Positions 1 to 8,127 of a stretch of 28,387 nucleotides of DNA are shown piece after piece. The stretch's first letter is position 1. Every line of letters begins with the position of its first letter. The translations under genes and the position numbers were made by a program. Source of the stretch: an uncultured Eubacteriales bacterium (GTDB lineage: Bacteria; Bacillota_I; Bacilli_A; RF39; UBA660); contig CAJMAC010000013.1 in the NCBI GenBank assembly GCA_905211265.1, positions 1 to 28,387 on the forward strand, given 5' to 3'. The notes below the pieces were generated by a model. It did not search any database. It was not told the origin of the DNA and worked only from the letters and a program-made list of their open reading frames with translations.

Positions 1-20
1 CCTTATTTTATAAGGTTTTT
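1..20 (+). terminator. Possible terminator fragment at window edge
   Basis: A perfect 6-bp hairpin (CCTTAT, 3-nt loop, ATAAGG) is followed at once by five Ts on the plus strand. This is the shape of a weak intrinsic terminator for a gene lying off the left edge. The stem is short and AT-rich, so it could be chance. Confidence 0.3.
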
Positions 21-24
21 CAAG

Positions 25-34
25 CCCCCCCCCC
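25..34. repeat. C10/G10 homopolymer tract
   Basis: Ten consecutive C on the plus strand, an outlier in sequence this AT-rich. No gene is recognisable in positions 35-147 around it. It could be a slippage-prone tract or a sequencing/assembly artefact. Confidence 0.8.
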
Positions 35-147
35 TATTAACATGTGGTTAACGTTTTTGATTGCATTTTTATTAATTTTATTTATATTATTCATAGGTTT
101 GGGGCCTCCCTTCTTATTTTTCTATTACACTTAAATGATACCATAAT

Positions 148-180
148 AAAAAAAATTATTCAAGTAATTTTGAATAATTT
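148..180 (-). terminator. Terminator of the heat-shock operon
   Basis: On the minus strand, ten bases past the dnaJ stop, a perfect 11-bp stem (AAATTATTCAA / TTGAATAATTT) with a 6-nt loop is followed by an unbroken T tract. This is a textbook rho-independent terminator closing hrcA-grpE-dnaK-dnaJ. Confidence 0.9.
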
Positions 181-189
181 CTTTAAACT

Positions 190-1305
190 TCAAATATTAT
201 CTTTTAAAAATTTCTTAAATTTTTTTATAAATGAAGTATTATCTAATTCTGTATCGGATAATTGTTCAAATAGTTTCTTTTGGTCTTTAGTAATCTTTTC
301 AGGAATAATTACTTTTGTTATAACAAACATATCTCCTTTTTTCTTAGTATTAACATTAGGAATACCTTTAGAACGTAATCTTAATTTTTCTCCACTTTGT
401 GTACCTGCAGGTATTGTTAAAAAGACATTTCCATATAATGTTGGTATTTCTTTTTTACATCCAAGTACTGCTTCGGTTATAGTAAGTGGTACTTCAAGAT
501 AAATATCGTCATCTACTCTTTTATAATATTCATGGTCTTTCACTGTAAACTCAATATATAAATCTCCAGCAGGTCCACCGTTTGTACCTTCTTCGCCTTT
601 TCCTTGAAGTCTTAATCTATTTTCAGTATCTATACCTGCTGGTACAGTAACTGTAATTGTTTTATTATTTTTTACTTTACCTGTTCCACGACAAGATGTA
701 CATTTTCTTTCAAAAGTACTGCCTGTTCCATTGCAATAAGGACAAGTTGTTTTAGATAAGAAACTTCCTAATATTGTATGTTGTTCTTGAGTTATTGTTC
801 CTGAGCCACGACATTTACTACATGTTGTTTTATCAAATCCTCCTTCACCATGACATTCAGGGCAATCTTCGACAACATCAATATTTATATCTTTTTTACA
901 ACCATTAACTGCTTCATCAAAATCAATAGTCATTCTATATAAGATATCACTACCTCTAGTGGCACGAGCTCTAGATGAAGAACTTCTTCTTCCAAATCCC
1001 ATACCTCCTAGAATATCATCAAAGATATCTGACATATCTCCAAAATCAAATCCTTCAAATCCTGAAAATCCTCCTTGATTATTGGTAAATGCTGAATGAC
1101 CAAATTGATCATATTGTTTTCTTTTATTTTCATCTGATAATACTGCATATGCTTCTTGTACTTCTTTAAATTTTTCTGCGGCATTTTCTTCTTTTGATAC
1201 ATCCGGGTGATATTTTTTAGCAAGACGTCTAAATGCACTTTTTATTTCATCTTGGGTAGCTGTTTTTTCTACTCCAAGTACTTCATAATAATCTTTTTTA
1301 TTCAT
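190..1305 (-). CDS. dnaJ: Chaperone protein DnaJ (Hsp40)
   Basis: Cytosolic co-chaperone that delivers unfolded clients to DnaK and stimulates its ATPase. The order of parts is canonical. The J domain (about residues 4-70) carries the HPD triad at 33-35. A Gly/Phe-rich linker (about 76-105) follows. The zinc region has four CxxCxGxG repeats starting at Cys148, 162, 188 and 202. The C-terminal client-binding domains complete it. At 371 aa it has the length of a full type I DnaJ, with no missing residue seen. It is last in the heat-shock operon, 45 bp after dnaK, and ends in TGA. An AGAGG ribosome site precedes the ATG. Transcription is expected to follow HrcA control from the promoter upstream of hrcA; a GAAA-loop hairpin lies just before it in the mRNA. 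Confidence 0.98.
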   Translation of the reverse strand: MNKKDYYEVLGVEKTATQDEIKSAFRRLAKKYHPDVSKEENAAEKFKEVQEAYAVLSDENKRKQYDQFGHSAFTNNQGGFSGFEGFDFGDMSDIFDDILGGMGFGRRSSSSRARATRGSDILYRMTIDFDEAVNGCKKDINIDVVEDCPECHGEGGFDKTTCSKCRGSGTITQEQHTILGSFLSKTTCPYCNGTGSTFERKCTSCRGTGKVKNNKTITVTVPAGIDTENRLRLQGKGEEGTNGGPAGDLYIEFTVKDHEYYKRVDDDIYLEVPLTITEAVLGCKKEIPTLYGNVFLTIPAGTQSGEKLRLRSKGIPNVNTKKKGDMFVITKVIIPEKITKDQKKLFEQLSDTELDNTSFIKKFKKFLKDNI

Positions 1306-1326
1306 AATAACCTCTATTCTAGAAAG

Positions 1327-1348
1327 AAGTTCTAGTTTCCTAGAACTT
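1327..1348 (-). promoter_or_regulatory. dnaK-dnaJ intercistronic hairpin with GAAA loop
   Basis: Between the dnaK stop and the dnaJ ribosome site the minus strand reads AAGTTCTAG, GAAA, CTAGAACTT: a perfect 9-bp stem capped by a GNRA-type tetraloop. No T run follows, so it does not look like a terminator. Known intercistronic hairpins in chaperone operons protect or process mRNA and set the DnaK:DnaJ ratio; that role is inferred here. Confidence 0.7.
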
Positions 1349-1350
1349 TA

Positions 1351-3183
1351 TTATTTTTCTTCAAATTCAGCATCTACTACATCATCATCAGATTTTTTAT
1401 TTGATTTTTCTTCACTTTCTTTTGGTTCTTCTTTATTATTTGCATTAGCTTTTGCAGCTTCTTCATATACTTTTGTTGCAAGTTCATTTGCTTTTGTTAA
1501 TAGTTCATCTTTAGCTTTCTTGATTTCTTCAACATCTGATCCTTCAAGAGCTTTCTTAGTTTTTTCTATTAACTTTTCTGTTTCTTCTTTTTCTTTTGAA
1601 CTTACTTTATCTCCAAGGTCTTTTAGAGCTTTTTCAGTCATTAATACAACTTGTTCTGCATCGTTTTTAGCATCTGCTTCTTCTTTCTTCTTGTTATCTG
1701 CTTCTTTATTAGCTTCTGCTTCCTTCATCATCTTATCGATTTCCTCATCAGATAATGTATTGCTTGCAGTTATTGTAATTGATTGTTCTTTTTGAGTTCC
1801 TAAATCTTTCGCTTTAACATTAACGATACCATTAGCATCTATATCAAATGTTACTTCAATTTGTGGTACTCCTCTTGGTGCAGGTGGAATATTAGTTAAT
1901 TGGAAGTTACCTAATGTCTTGTTATCTGCAGCCATTGGACGTTCACCTTGTAATACATGAATATCTACTGCTGGTTGATTATCTGCTGCTGTTGAGAACA
2001 CTTGACTCTTACTTGTTGGAATTGTAGTATTTCTTTCAATTAATACTGTCATTACTCCACCAAGTGTTTCGATACCAAGTGATAAAGGTGTTACATCTAG
2101 TAATACGATATCATTAACTTCACCAGTAAGTACACCACCTTGAATTGCTGCACCCATTGCAACTACTTCATCTGGATTAACTCCTTTATGAGGTTCTTTT
2201 CCTAATTCTTTCTTAATTAATTCTTGAACACATGGTATACGAGTTGAACCACCAACAAGAATTACTTTATCTAAGTCTTTAGCAGTTAATTTAGCATCTT
2301 TTAAAGCTTTTCTAACTGGTTCTAGTGTTGAGTCTACTAGATCACTAATTAAACTTTCAAATTTAGCTCTTGTTAAAGATGTCTCTAAGTGTAATGGTCC
2401 ATCTTCACCTTGTGAAATGAATGGTAATGATATTTGAGTTGTAGTTACTCCTGATAAATCTTTTTTAGCTTTTTCAGCAGCATCTTTTAGTCTTTGCATA
2501 GCCATTTTATCTTTACTTAAATCAATTCCATTTTCTTTCTTAAATTGTTCAAGTAAGTATTCAACGATTCTTTCATCAAAGTCATCGCCACCTAATTTAT
2601 TGTTACCTGCAGTAGCTTTAACTTCAAATACACCATCTCCTAATTCAAGGATAGATACATCGAATGTTCCACCACCAAGGTCATATACTAATACTGTTTG
2701 AGCTGTATCTTGTTTATCAAGTCCATAAGCAAGTGCTGCAGCTGTTGGTTCATTAATGATTCTTTCAACTTCAAGTCCTGCAATTTTACCTGCATTTTTA
2801 GTTGCTTGTCTTTGAGCATCATTAAAGTATGCTGGAACTGTTATAACTGCTTTTGTAACCTTTTCTCCAAGATATCCTTCAGCATAATCTTTTAAGTAAG
2901 AAAGTATCATTGCACTTATTTCTTCTGGTGTATATTCTTTACCTGCTGCTTCAACTTTCTTATCACTTCCCATTAGTCTTTTTATTGAACTAATAGTATC
3001 TTTATTTGTAACCATTTGTCTTTTAGCAGCATCTCCAACAATTCTTTCACCATTTTTGAATGCTACTACTGATGGAGTTGTTCTTCCACCTTCAGGATTT
3101 GGTATTACTTTTGCCTCTCCTGCTTCTAGTACTGATACGCAACTATTTGTTGTACCTAAGTCTATACCTATAATTTTACTCAT
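1351..3183 (-). CDS. dnaK: Chaperone protein DnaK (Hsp70)
   Basis: ATP-driven Hsp70 chaperone that binds exposed hydrophobic segments and works with GrpE and DnaJ in the cytosol. The N-terminus has the phosphate-1 loop GIDLGTTNS. The actin-like ATPase domain includes NEPTAAALAYG and DLGGGTFDVS. The substrate domain begins near residue 360 (DVTPLSLGIET). The helical lid ends in a charged tail finishing DAEFEEK. At 610 aa it is the usual Firmicutes length. A strong AAGGAG site lies just upstream of ATG, inside the end of the preceding 108-aa gene, which overlaps dnaK by 8 nt; translation of the two is probably coupled. Confidence 0.99.
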   Translation of the reverse strand: MSKIIGIDLGTTNSCVSVLEAGEAKVIPNPEGGRTTPSVVAFKNGERIVGDAAKRQMVTNKDTISSIKRLMGSDKKVEAAGKEYTPEEISAMILSYLKDYAEGYLGEKVTKAVITVPAYFNDAQRQATKNAGKIAGLEVERIINEPTAAALAYGLDKQDTAQTVLVYDLGGGTFDVSILELGDGVFEVKATAGNNKLGGDDFDERIVEYLLEQFKKENGIDLSKDKMAMQRLKDAAEKAKKDLSGVTTTQISLPFISQGEDGPLHLETSLTRAKFESLISDLVDSTLEPVRKALKDAKLTAKDLDKVILVGGSTRIPCVQELIKKELGKEPHKGVNPDEVVAMGAAIQGGVLTGEVNDIVLLDVTPLSLGIETLGGVMTVLIERNTTIPTSKSQVFSTAADNQPAVDIHVLQGERPMAADNKTLGNFQLTNIPPAPRGVPQIEVTFDIDANGIVNVKAKDLGTQKEQSITITASNTLSDEEIDKMMKEAEANKEADNKKKEEADAKNDAEQVVLMTEKALKDLGDKVSSKEKEETEKLIEKTKKALEGSDVEEIKKAKDELLTKANELATKVYEEAAKANANNKEEPKESEEKSNKKSDDDVVDAEFEEK

Positions 3184-3502
3184 ATTTCATCTCTCCTTTT
3201 TTTAACTCATTATATTTTCGTGAGTTTATATCTTTTCTTAGTCTTTTTTGTAAGTAGGTTTGTTTCTCACTACCCAACTTCTTATATTCTTCTAATTCTA
3301 TATTATCAAGTAGTATAAATATTTCATCAAATGATTTACCTTGACTGAGCCATTCAACTACTTGCATATAGAGTTTTATTTGACAATCATTAACTAATGT
3401 GTCATGCATATATTTTAAATCTTCTGCTGTTACTTCATGATTATTTAAATCATTCATACTTAATAATAATGAATACAGCAGGGAATTTTTTTCTTTTTTC
3501 AT
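3176..3502 (-). CDS. Uncharacterised 108-aa protein between grpE and dnaK
   Basis: I do not recognise a family. The protein is small, soluble and highly charged, probably mostly helical. It has an acidic, leucine-containing middle (about residues 15-75) and a basic C-terminal third with KR and RK clusters (about 83-102). There is no signal peptide and no membrane segment. It lies 9 bp after grpE and overlaps the dnaK start by 8 nt, so it belongs to the operon and its translation is likely coupled to dnaK. Most hrcA operons go directly from grpE to dnaK, so a gene here suggests a lineage-specific chaperone accessory or regulator. That role is inferred from position only. Confidence 0.85.
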   Translation of the reverse strand: MKKEKNSLLYSLLLSMNDLNNHEVTAEDLKYMHDTLVNDCQIKLYMQVVEWLSQGKSFDEIFILLDNIELEEYKKLGSEKQTYLQKRLRKDINSRKYNELKKGEMKYE

Positions 3503-3511
3503 TTTATCATC

Positions 3512-4081
3512 CTATTCGTTTACTTTTACCATACTAGGTCTTATTACTTTATCTTTGTACATATAACCTTTTTGTAATACTTCTAGAACAATACCAGATT
3601 CTACTCCTTCAACTTTATCAGTTAATACTGCTTGATGATATGTAGGATCAAACTTTTCATTTAAACAAATTATTTCTTTTACTTCAAATTTATTTAATAA
3701 ATCTCTTATTTGACTATATATCATCTTGAATCCAGATAAGAATTTTGATACTTCATCTTCTAGATTATCATCATCCATATTAATTGCACGCTCAATATTA
3801 TCTAGTATTGGTAAAAATCCAAGAATAATATCTTCATTTGCATATTTTAATAATCTTGATGTTTCTTCCTCTTTTCTTCTTTTAAAATTCATTAATTCAG
3901 CTTGATTACGAAGTAGTGCTTCTTGCAAAGCAGTTACTTTTTCTTGTAATTCATTATTACATTCAGGACTTTCTTTATTACAATTACATTCTTCTTTTTC
4001 TTTATTGCATTCACAAGTGTTTTCTACATTGTTACATTCACAATTTTTATTTTCATGTTCTTTATGATTATGTTTATTCAT
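3512..4081 (-). CDS. grpE: Nucleotide exchange factor GrpE with Cys-rich N-terminus
   Basis: GrpE drives ADP release from DnaK. The family core starts near residue 45 with a long coiled coil (ELQEKVTALQEALLRNQAEL, then MNFKRRKEEE) and ends in the beta domain, with the family-typical VLQKGYMYKDKVIRPSMVKV at the end. At 189 aa the length is normal. The N-terminal 45 residues are odd: three His in the first nine, then CxC pairs at Cys14/16, 23/25 and 32/34, and Cys41, in exact 9-residue steps. GrpE N-termini are usually acidic and disordered; a Cys repeat suggests metal binding or redox sensing, which is inferred. It starts 13 bp after hrcA, with an AAGGAAG-type ribosome site. Confidence 0.97.
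   Translation of the reverse strand: MNKHNHKEHENKNCECNNVENTCECNKEKEECNCNKESPECNNELQEKVTALQEALLRNQAELMNFKRRKEEETSRLLKYANEDIILGFLPILDNIERAINMDDDNLEDEVSKFLSGFKMIYSQIRDLLNKFEVKEIICLNEKFDPTYHQAVLTDKVEGVESGIVLEVLQKGYMYKDKVIRPSMVKVNE
3959..4042 (-). repeat. 27-bp coding minisatellite in grpE
   Basis: Three degenerate 27-bp units, plus the start of a fourth, each encode a nine-residue block beginning CxCN. The periodicity is exact at the protein level: Cys at 14, 23, 32 and 41. This points to expansion by tandem duplication. Confidence 0.75.
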
Positions 4082-4094
4082 TATATCTTCCTTT

Positions 4095-5084
4095 CTATTT
4101 ATCTATTTTACTTTTTATGTAATCTAGCATACTTACTACTCTATCGTATTCCATTCTTTTTGGGCCAATAATAGCAATAGTTTTTTCTTCACCATCATAA
4201 TTATATTTTGTTTTAATTACTGATGTATCATCTGATATTTCACTATCTTTACCTATATAAATTTTAATATCATCGCTATCATCATCTTGTTTATCTATTT
4301 CAGAGATTGTTTCGAACTTATTTAACACTTCTTTTGCTTTGTTTAAATCAGAAAACTCTGGTTGCTTTAAGAAATTATTTCTTCCTACAAATTGTACATC
4401 AACATTTCTATTAGTAAACTCTGAAAATGCATCATAGAAAGCATTATATAATACATCATGTTGAACTACATATTTACCAATTATAGGTTTAATTTCATAT
4501 TCTAGTTTTTCACTAACTTCATCAATTGGTGTTCCTACGATTAATTTATTAATAAGTTCTACTGTTTTTCTTACTTCTTCAATAGATACAGTACTTGGTA
4601 ATGATAACTTTTTATGTTCAACATATCCTTTATCAGTAATAACAATAGTAAGTACATCATTGTCATTTAAAGAAACTATTTCTACTTTTTTAAGTTTGTT
4701 ATCACTTGATGATTTTCCTAATACTACTGAAGTGTAATTAGTAACTTCACTTATAAGTTCTATACTTTTCTTTATTGTATCACTTAAGTCTAATGAATTA
4801 TTTTTAAATATTTTTTGTAGTTTTAACATATCTTCACCAGTCATATTCTTAGGTGTCATTAAGTTATCTACATAATATTTATATCCTTCTTCACTAGGAA
4901 TTCTACCAGATGCAAAATGATTTTTTTCTAGTAATTTCATTTCTTCTAGGGCAACCATTTCATTTCTTATTGTTGCTGAAGAACATTTTAGTTTATTACA
5001 TATATGATTAGAACTTACAGGCTTTGCAGTTTTAATATATACTTCTACTATTTCTTTTAGTATATCTTTTTGTCTGTTTGTCAC
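4095..5084 (-). CDS. hrcA: Heat-inducible transcription repressor HrcA
   Basis: HrcA represses class I heat-shock genes by binding CIRCE dyads, and its folding depends on GroE in well-studied species. The N-terminal winged helix (about residues 1-75) carries the family sequence KPVSSNHIC and SSATIRNEM. A GAF-like middle and a dimerisation tail follow, ending in the conserved IGPKRMEYDRVVSMLDYI. At 329 aa it is near the usual length of about 340. The start is GTG at 5084, chosen because AAGGAAG sits 7 to 10 bases upstream. The ribosome site abuts the CIRCE element, so the operator also falls in the 5' leader. It is first in the operon, which lets HrcA control its own synthesis. Confidence 0.97.
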   Translation of the reverse strand: MTNRQKDILKEIVEVYIKTAKPVSSNHICNKLKCSSATIRNEMVALEEMKLLEKNHFASGRIPSEEGYKYYVDNLMTPKNMTGEDMLKLQKIFKNNSLDLSDTIKKSIELISEVTNYTSVVLGKSSSDNKLKKVEIVSLNDNDVLTIVITDKGYVEHKKLSLPSTVSIEEVRKTVELINKLIVGTPIDEVSEKLEYEIKPIIGKYVVQHDVLYNAFYDAFSEFTNRNVDVQFVGRNNFLKQPEFSDLNKAKEVLNKFETISEIDKQDDDSDDIKIYIGKDSEISDDTSVIKTKYNYDGEEKTIAIIGPKRMEYDRVVSMLDYIKSKIDK

Positions 5085-5096
5085 TCTATCACTTCC

Positions 5097-5123
5097 TTAG
5101 CATTCTTATTTCCTGAATGCTAA
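5097..5123. promoter_or_regulatory. CIRCE operator (HrcA binding site)
   Basis: TTAGCATTC-N9-GAATGCTAA is a perfect 9-bp inverted repeat with the exact 9-bp CIRCE spacer. It differs from the consensus TTAGCACTC-N9-GAGTGCTAA at one symmetric position per arm. It lies between the -10 box and the hrcA start, where bound HrcA would block transcription. Confidence 0.95.
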
Positions 5124-5127
5124 ATAC

Positions 5128-5156
5128 ATTATATATCTTTTTTTTAGCAATGTCAA
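5128..5156 (-). promoter_or_regulatory. Heat-shock operon promoter
   Basis: On the minus strand TTGACA (5156-5151) and TATAAT (5133-5128) are separated by exactly 17 bp, both boxes at full consensus. It drives hrcA through dnaJ. Such a strong promoter requires repression, which the adjacent CIRCE supplies. Confidence 0.95.
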
Positions 5157-5170
5157 TACTTTTTTGCTAA
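5144..5170. promoter_or_regulatory. Second CIRCE-like dyad over the -35 box
   Basis: A 27-bp element reads TTAGCAA ... TTGCTAA at its ends, with the same outer half-site TTAGCA/TGCTAA and the same total span as CIRCE. Only the inner two positions of each arm fail to match. The -35 box TTGACA lies within its centre. A second, weaker HrcA site is inferred. Confidence 0.6.
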
Positions 5171-5706
5171 AATTTTACAAAAGAAATAAAGCTAATCTAA
5201 TGAAGACTTAAATTTTGGTAGTTGCTATTGTATTTATTTCTCAATAATTAAGAAATCTTATTTGTTCTTTATAACACTTTATAATTTATTTCATAATTTT
5301 TCATATATAACTTTATTTTTTTGAATAACGACCATTATCATAACCAATATTTATTATTTTATCTAAGCAATAATTATACGTATATCTTGCAGGTTCAATG
5401 CTTTATTTATAAGAATTTTTTGTTCTTTATTTTATAGAAAATTTATAGAAAAGCAATTAAGAAAGAGTAAATAAATAATATTTTATACAAATAAATTATA
5501 TATGTTACAAGAAATACTTGTACTTTTAAAATTACTTAAAATACTACTTGGATGATAAATATACTTTATTTATTTATATGGAATTTAATATAAATTTATG
5601 CCTTAAAAACAAGATTTATTATCTCACTTTTAGATTTGGAATAAAACACTACCATTGTATGTCAAGTTATTCTTTTTATTTTTTTAGGAACACTTTCCTT
5701 ATAAGT
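5171..5706. other. Non-coding stretch between hrcA promoter and permease terminator
   Basis: About 530 bases, extremely AT-rich, without a convincing gene on either strand. A plus-strand open frame near 5548-5775 has no ribosome site and runs over the permease end, so I do not call it. A small inverted repeat (AGGAA/TTCCT) occurs near 5688-5701 without a T tract after it. A short coding-like remnant on the minus strand is listed separately. Confidence 0.6.
5313..5435 (-). pseudogene. Possible decayed protein-coding remnant
   Basis: A 28-codon open stretch (5402-5313) reads like a protein C-terminus, including EPARYTYNYCLDKIINIGYD. An overlapping frame just upstream gives KEQKILINKAL, so a single frameshift would join them into a plausible helical tail. 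There is no start codon or ribosome site. I cannot assign a family, and chance is possible. Confidence 0.2.
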
Positions 5707-5733
5707 AAAAAACATATGAAATTAATCATATAT
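5707..5733 (-). terminator. Terminator of the ABC permease operon
   Basis: Immediately after the permease stop the minus strand forms an 8-bp stem (ATATATGA / TCATATGT, one G-U pair) with a 6-nt loop, then a run of six Ts. Confidence 0.75.
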
Positions 5734-7335
5734 TTAAACATTAATATTCTTATATTCTTTTGGTCCTGTTTTTAATAAGATAGAATATAAAATTAAACTT
5801 AATAATATAACTATAATTAAATTAATAATTAGTAATATATTTAAAGATAGCCATTTATTAAAATAAAATACTGTTAGTATACTTAGTATAAATATAGCCA
5901 TTCCTGAGAATACTGATATCATTACTGAGGTACTTTGTTTTACTACTTCAACATCACTTGAATACTCCATTTTAGGATATTTTAAGTTTGCTATTAATCC
6001 TAATGATGAAGTAAATAAAATAGAAAATATTGCTAGTAATACATATGATAAAATATAAATTAAACTAGGATTAAATTTAATTATAAATATAATTAATGAT
6101 ACTATAATAAAAGGTATTTCGATTACATAACAAAGTAATATTTTAGATTTTAATATATCTTTTTCACTAATAGGCATACTTTTTGTAATATTAATAGTCT
6201 TACCTTCTAGAGATATTGAAGAAGATGTAATCGAAGTCATCATACAAGTAAACATTATTAGAAAGTAATATAATATATTTATACTTAAATCTGTTTCTAT
6301 GCCATAATTAGATAAGATATAATCAAATACACTACTTCCTTTAATACATAAAAGTACAGATACTATTACTAATAGAAATAAAGCAAAACCACTATTAAAC
6401 ATTAATGTTACTGAGGAAGTAAATCTATTTAGTTCTTTTTTTACTAAGGATATTACTTTTTTATTTACTTTGATATTATCTTTGTTATATTTTTTGGATT
6501 TTATACTTATATTTTTGGAATTAGAGATAATTTTAAAGTAATAATGTTGACATATAATTATAAATAATATTAAAGGTATTATATTAACTAAAAGCAGTTT
6601 AATTAAATCTAATAAATTAAAGTTAGTTATTAAGTTTATATATAATCCTACAGGATAGTATATTTTTGTTATCATATCATTAATACTATTAGCATTTTTA
6701 GCAATATCACTTACAAAACTATCTAAATTAAATGATAGTAAGAATATTCCTAGAAATACTATGCAAGTAACTAGTGATTGAATTATTTTTTTACTTTTAC
6801 TCTTACTAGATATTAGTTTAACGACATATCCAATTAAGGAAGATATAACTGTAGGTATTATAGGTATAAGTATACTATAAATTATAGATATGATATAAAA
6901 ATTAATACTTGGATGTTCAAAATAAATATAGGCAATAAATGCTGGTAATAAAAACATTAAGTTATAAATAAATTGAAATAATAATAATTTGAATATTCTT
7001 ACAAATAATATATGAGATTTTTTTATTGGTAGAGAGAATAATAAATCATTATCTTTGGCTTCGAATAAAATACTTTGTGATTTATATATTCCTTGGATAA
7101 ATGTTAATGAAGTTACTATAAATACAAACATTGTTAAAAGTACATAGTTAAGATTTACTTTATTTAATTCTGTTCCTATTAAAATTGAATAACTAAGTAT
7201 CGAAGATACTACTACTAGAAATAAGAATATAGGTAATAACATTTTTTTGAATTTAGTAGTATTTTTTTTAGAACTATACTTAAACATATTCATGTCTTCG
7301 GTAAGTACTGCTTTTAATAAAGATATTATTTTCAT
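5734..7335 (-). CDS. ABC transporter permease, large multi-pass
   Basis: Membrane subunit of an ABC exporter of unknown substrate. The 533-aa protein has about a dozen hydrophobic segments, in two clusters separated by a basic cytoplasmic loop near residues 275-300 (KSKKYNKDNIKVNKK). This resembles the large ABC-2-type permeases (YtrC/CcmB-like or putative ABC exporters of Firmicutes). The start codon overlaps the ATPase stop by one base (TAATG) with AGGAG upstream, so the two are translationally coupled. Upstream partners are LiaF-like and DUF4097 proteins with a TetR regulator, pointing to an envelope-stress or antimicrobial-peptide response. The substrate cannot be read from sequence. Confidence 0.85.
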   Translation of the reverse strand: MKIISLLKAVLTEDMNMFKYSSKKNTTKFKKMLLPIFLFLVVVSSILSYSILIGTELNKVNLNYVLLTMFVFIVTSLTFIQGIYKSQSILFEAKDNDLLFSLPIKKSHILFVRIFKLLLFQFIYNLMFLLPAFIAYIYFEHPSINFYIISIIYSILIPIIPTVISSLIGYVVKLISSKSKSKKIIQSLVTCIVFLGIFLLSFNLDSFVSDIAKNANSINDMITKIYYPVGLYINLITNFNLLDLIKLLLVNIIPLILFIIICQHYYFKIISNSKNISIKSKKYNKDNIKVNKKVISLVKKELNRFTSSVTLMFNSGFALFLLVIVSVLLCIKGSSVFDYILSNYGIETDLSINILYYFLIMFTCMMTSITSSSISLEGKTINITKSMPISEKDILKSKILLCYVIEIPFIIVSLIIFIIKFNPSLIYILSYVLLAIFSILFTSSLGLIANLKYPKMEYSSDVEVVKQSTSVMISVFSGMAIFILSILTVFYFNKWLSLNILLIINLIIVILLSLILYSILLKTGPKEYKNINV

Positions 7336-8045
7336 TATTTATCTCCTAATTCTAGGAATACTTCTTCTAAGGATTCATCACCTTTAATATCTTTCATTTT
7401 ACCTATTTTTACTATTTTACCATTTTTTATAATTGCTACTCTATCACATAGTTTTTCTGCTACATCAAGGATATGGGTAGAAAAGAATATTGTTTTACCT
7501 GATTTAGTCATTTCTTTCATTATTTCTTTTACATCATATACTGCTTTTGGATCTAATCCTACGAATGGTTCATCCATTATTAATATTTTTGGATCATGTG
7601 CTAAGGCTGCAATTAAGGCAACTTTTTGTTTCATACCATGACTAAAACTTGATATATCATTATTTAATTTATCAGTTAATTCAAACATTTTAGCATATTT
7701 ATCTATATTATTTTTTCTTATTTCATAGGGTGTTTCATACATATCACAAACAAAATTAATAAAGTCTATGGCTTTCATATTTTCATACATATCAGGATTA
7801 TCTGGTACATAGGACATTATTTTTTTACACTCTATTGTATTAGTTTTAATTGATTTATTATCTATCAATATATCTCCTTCGTCAAAATCTAATATTCCAA
7901 TCATTGATTTAATTAAAGTTGTTTTACCTGCACCATTATGTCCAATGAATGCAAATATTTCTCCATCATTAACTTTAAAACTTACATTATCTAAGGCTTT
8001 CTTTTTACCATTATAACTTTTACTTACATTTTTAATTTCTATCAT
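7335..8045 (-). CDS. ABC transporter ATP-binding protein
   Basis: Cytosolic ATPase that powers the adjacent permease. At 236 aa it is a single nucleotide-binding domain. Walker A is GHNGAGKT (residues 35-42). The signature is the SHGMKQ form common in ABC-2 exporters, Walker B is ILIMDEPF, with the D-loop GLDP and the switch His in STH. The ribosome site AAGGAG stands seven bases before ATG. It is paired with the downstream permease (1-nt overlap) and lies in the TetR-headed operon. The subfamily resembles YtrB/BcrA-type ATPases; substrate unknown. Confidence 0.93.
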   Translation of the reverse strand: MIEIKNVSKSYNGKKKALDNVSFKVNDGEIFAFIGHNGAGKTTLIKSMIGILDFDEGDILIDNKSIKTNTIECKKIMSYVPDNPDMYENMKAIDFINFVCDMYETPYEIRKNNIDKYAKMFELTDKLNNDISSFSHGMKQKVALIAALAHDPKILIMDEPFVGLDPKAVYDVKEIMKEMTKSGKTIFFSTHILDVAEKLCDRVAIIKNGKIVKIGKMKDIKGDESLEEVFLELGDK

Positions 8046-8127
8046 TTCGTACTCCTTTTAAAATCTACAAATCTATTTCTTTGATAAGTTAATAATATTA
8101 TTAAATTTAAATATTAAGATATAATTA

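Noticed and set aside
44..502. Plus-strand open frame over the dnaJ 3' end
   Set aside because: Antisense shadow of dnaJ, no ribosome site and no recognisable domain.
5380..5400. GGTTCAAT string resembling a tRNA T-loop
   Set aside because: No flanking acceptor, anticodon or D stems could be formed.
5688..5701. AGGAA/TTCCT hairpin as permease terminator
   Set aside because: It is followed by As rather than Ts on the minus strand; the stem at 5712-5733 with a T tract fits better.
5548..5775. Plus-strand 75-codon frame
   Set aside because: No ribosome site, AT-driven composition, crosses the permease terminator and stop.
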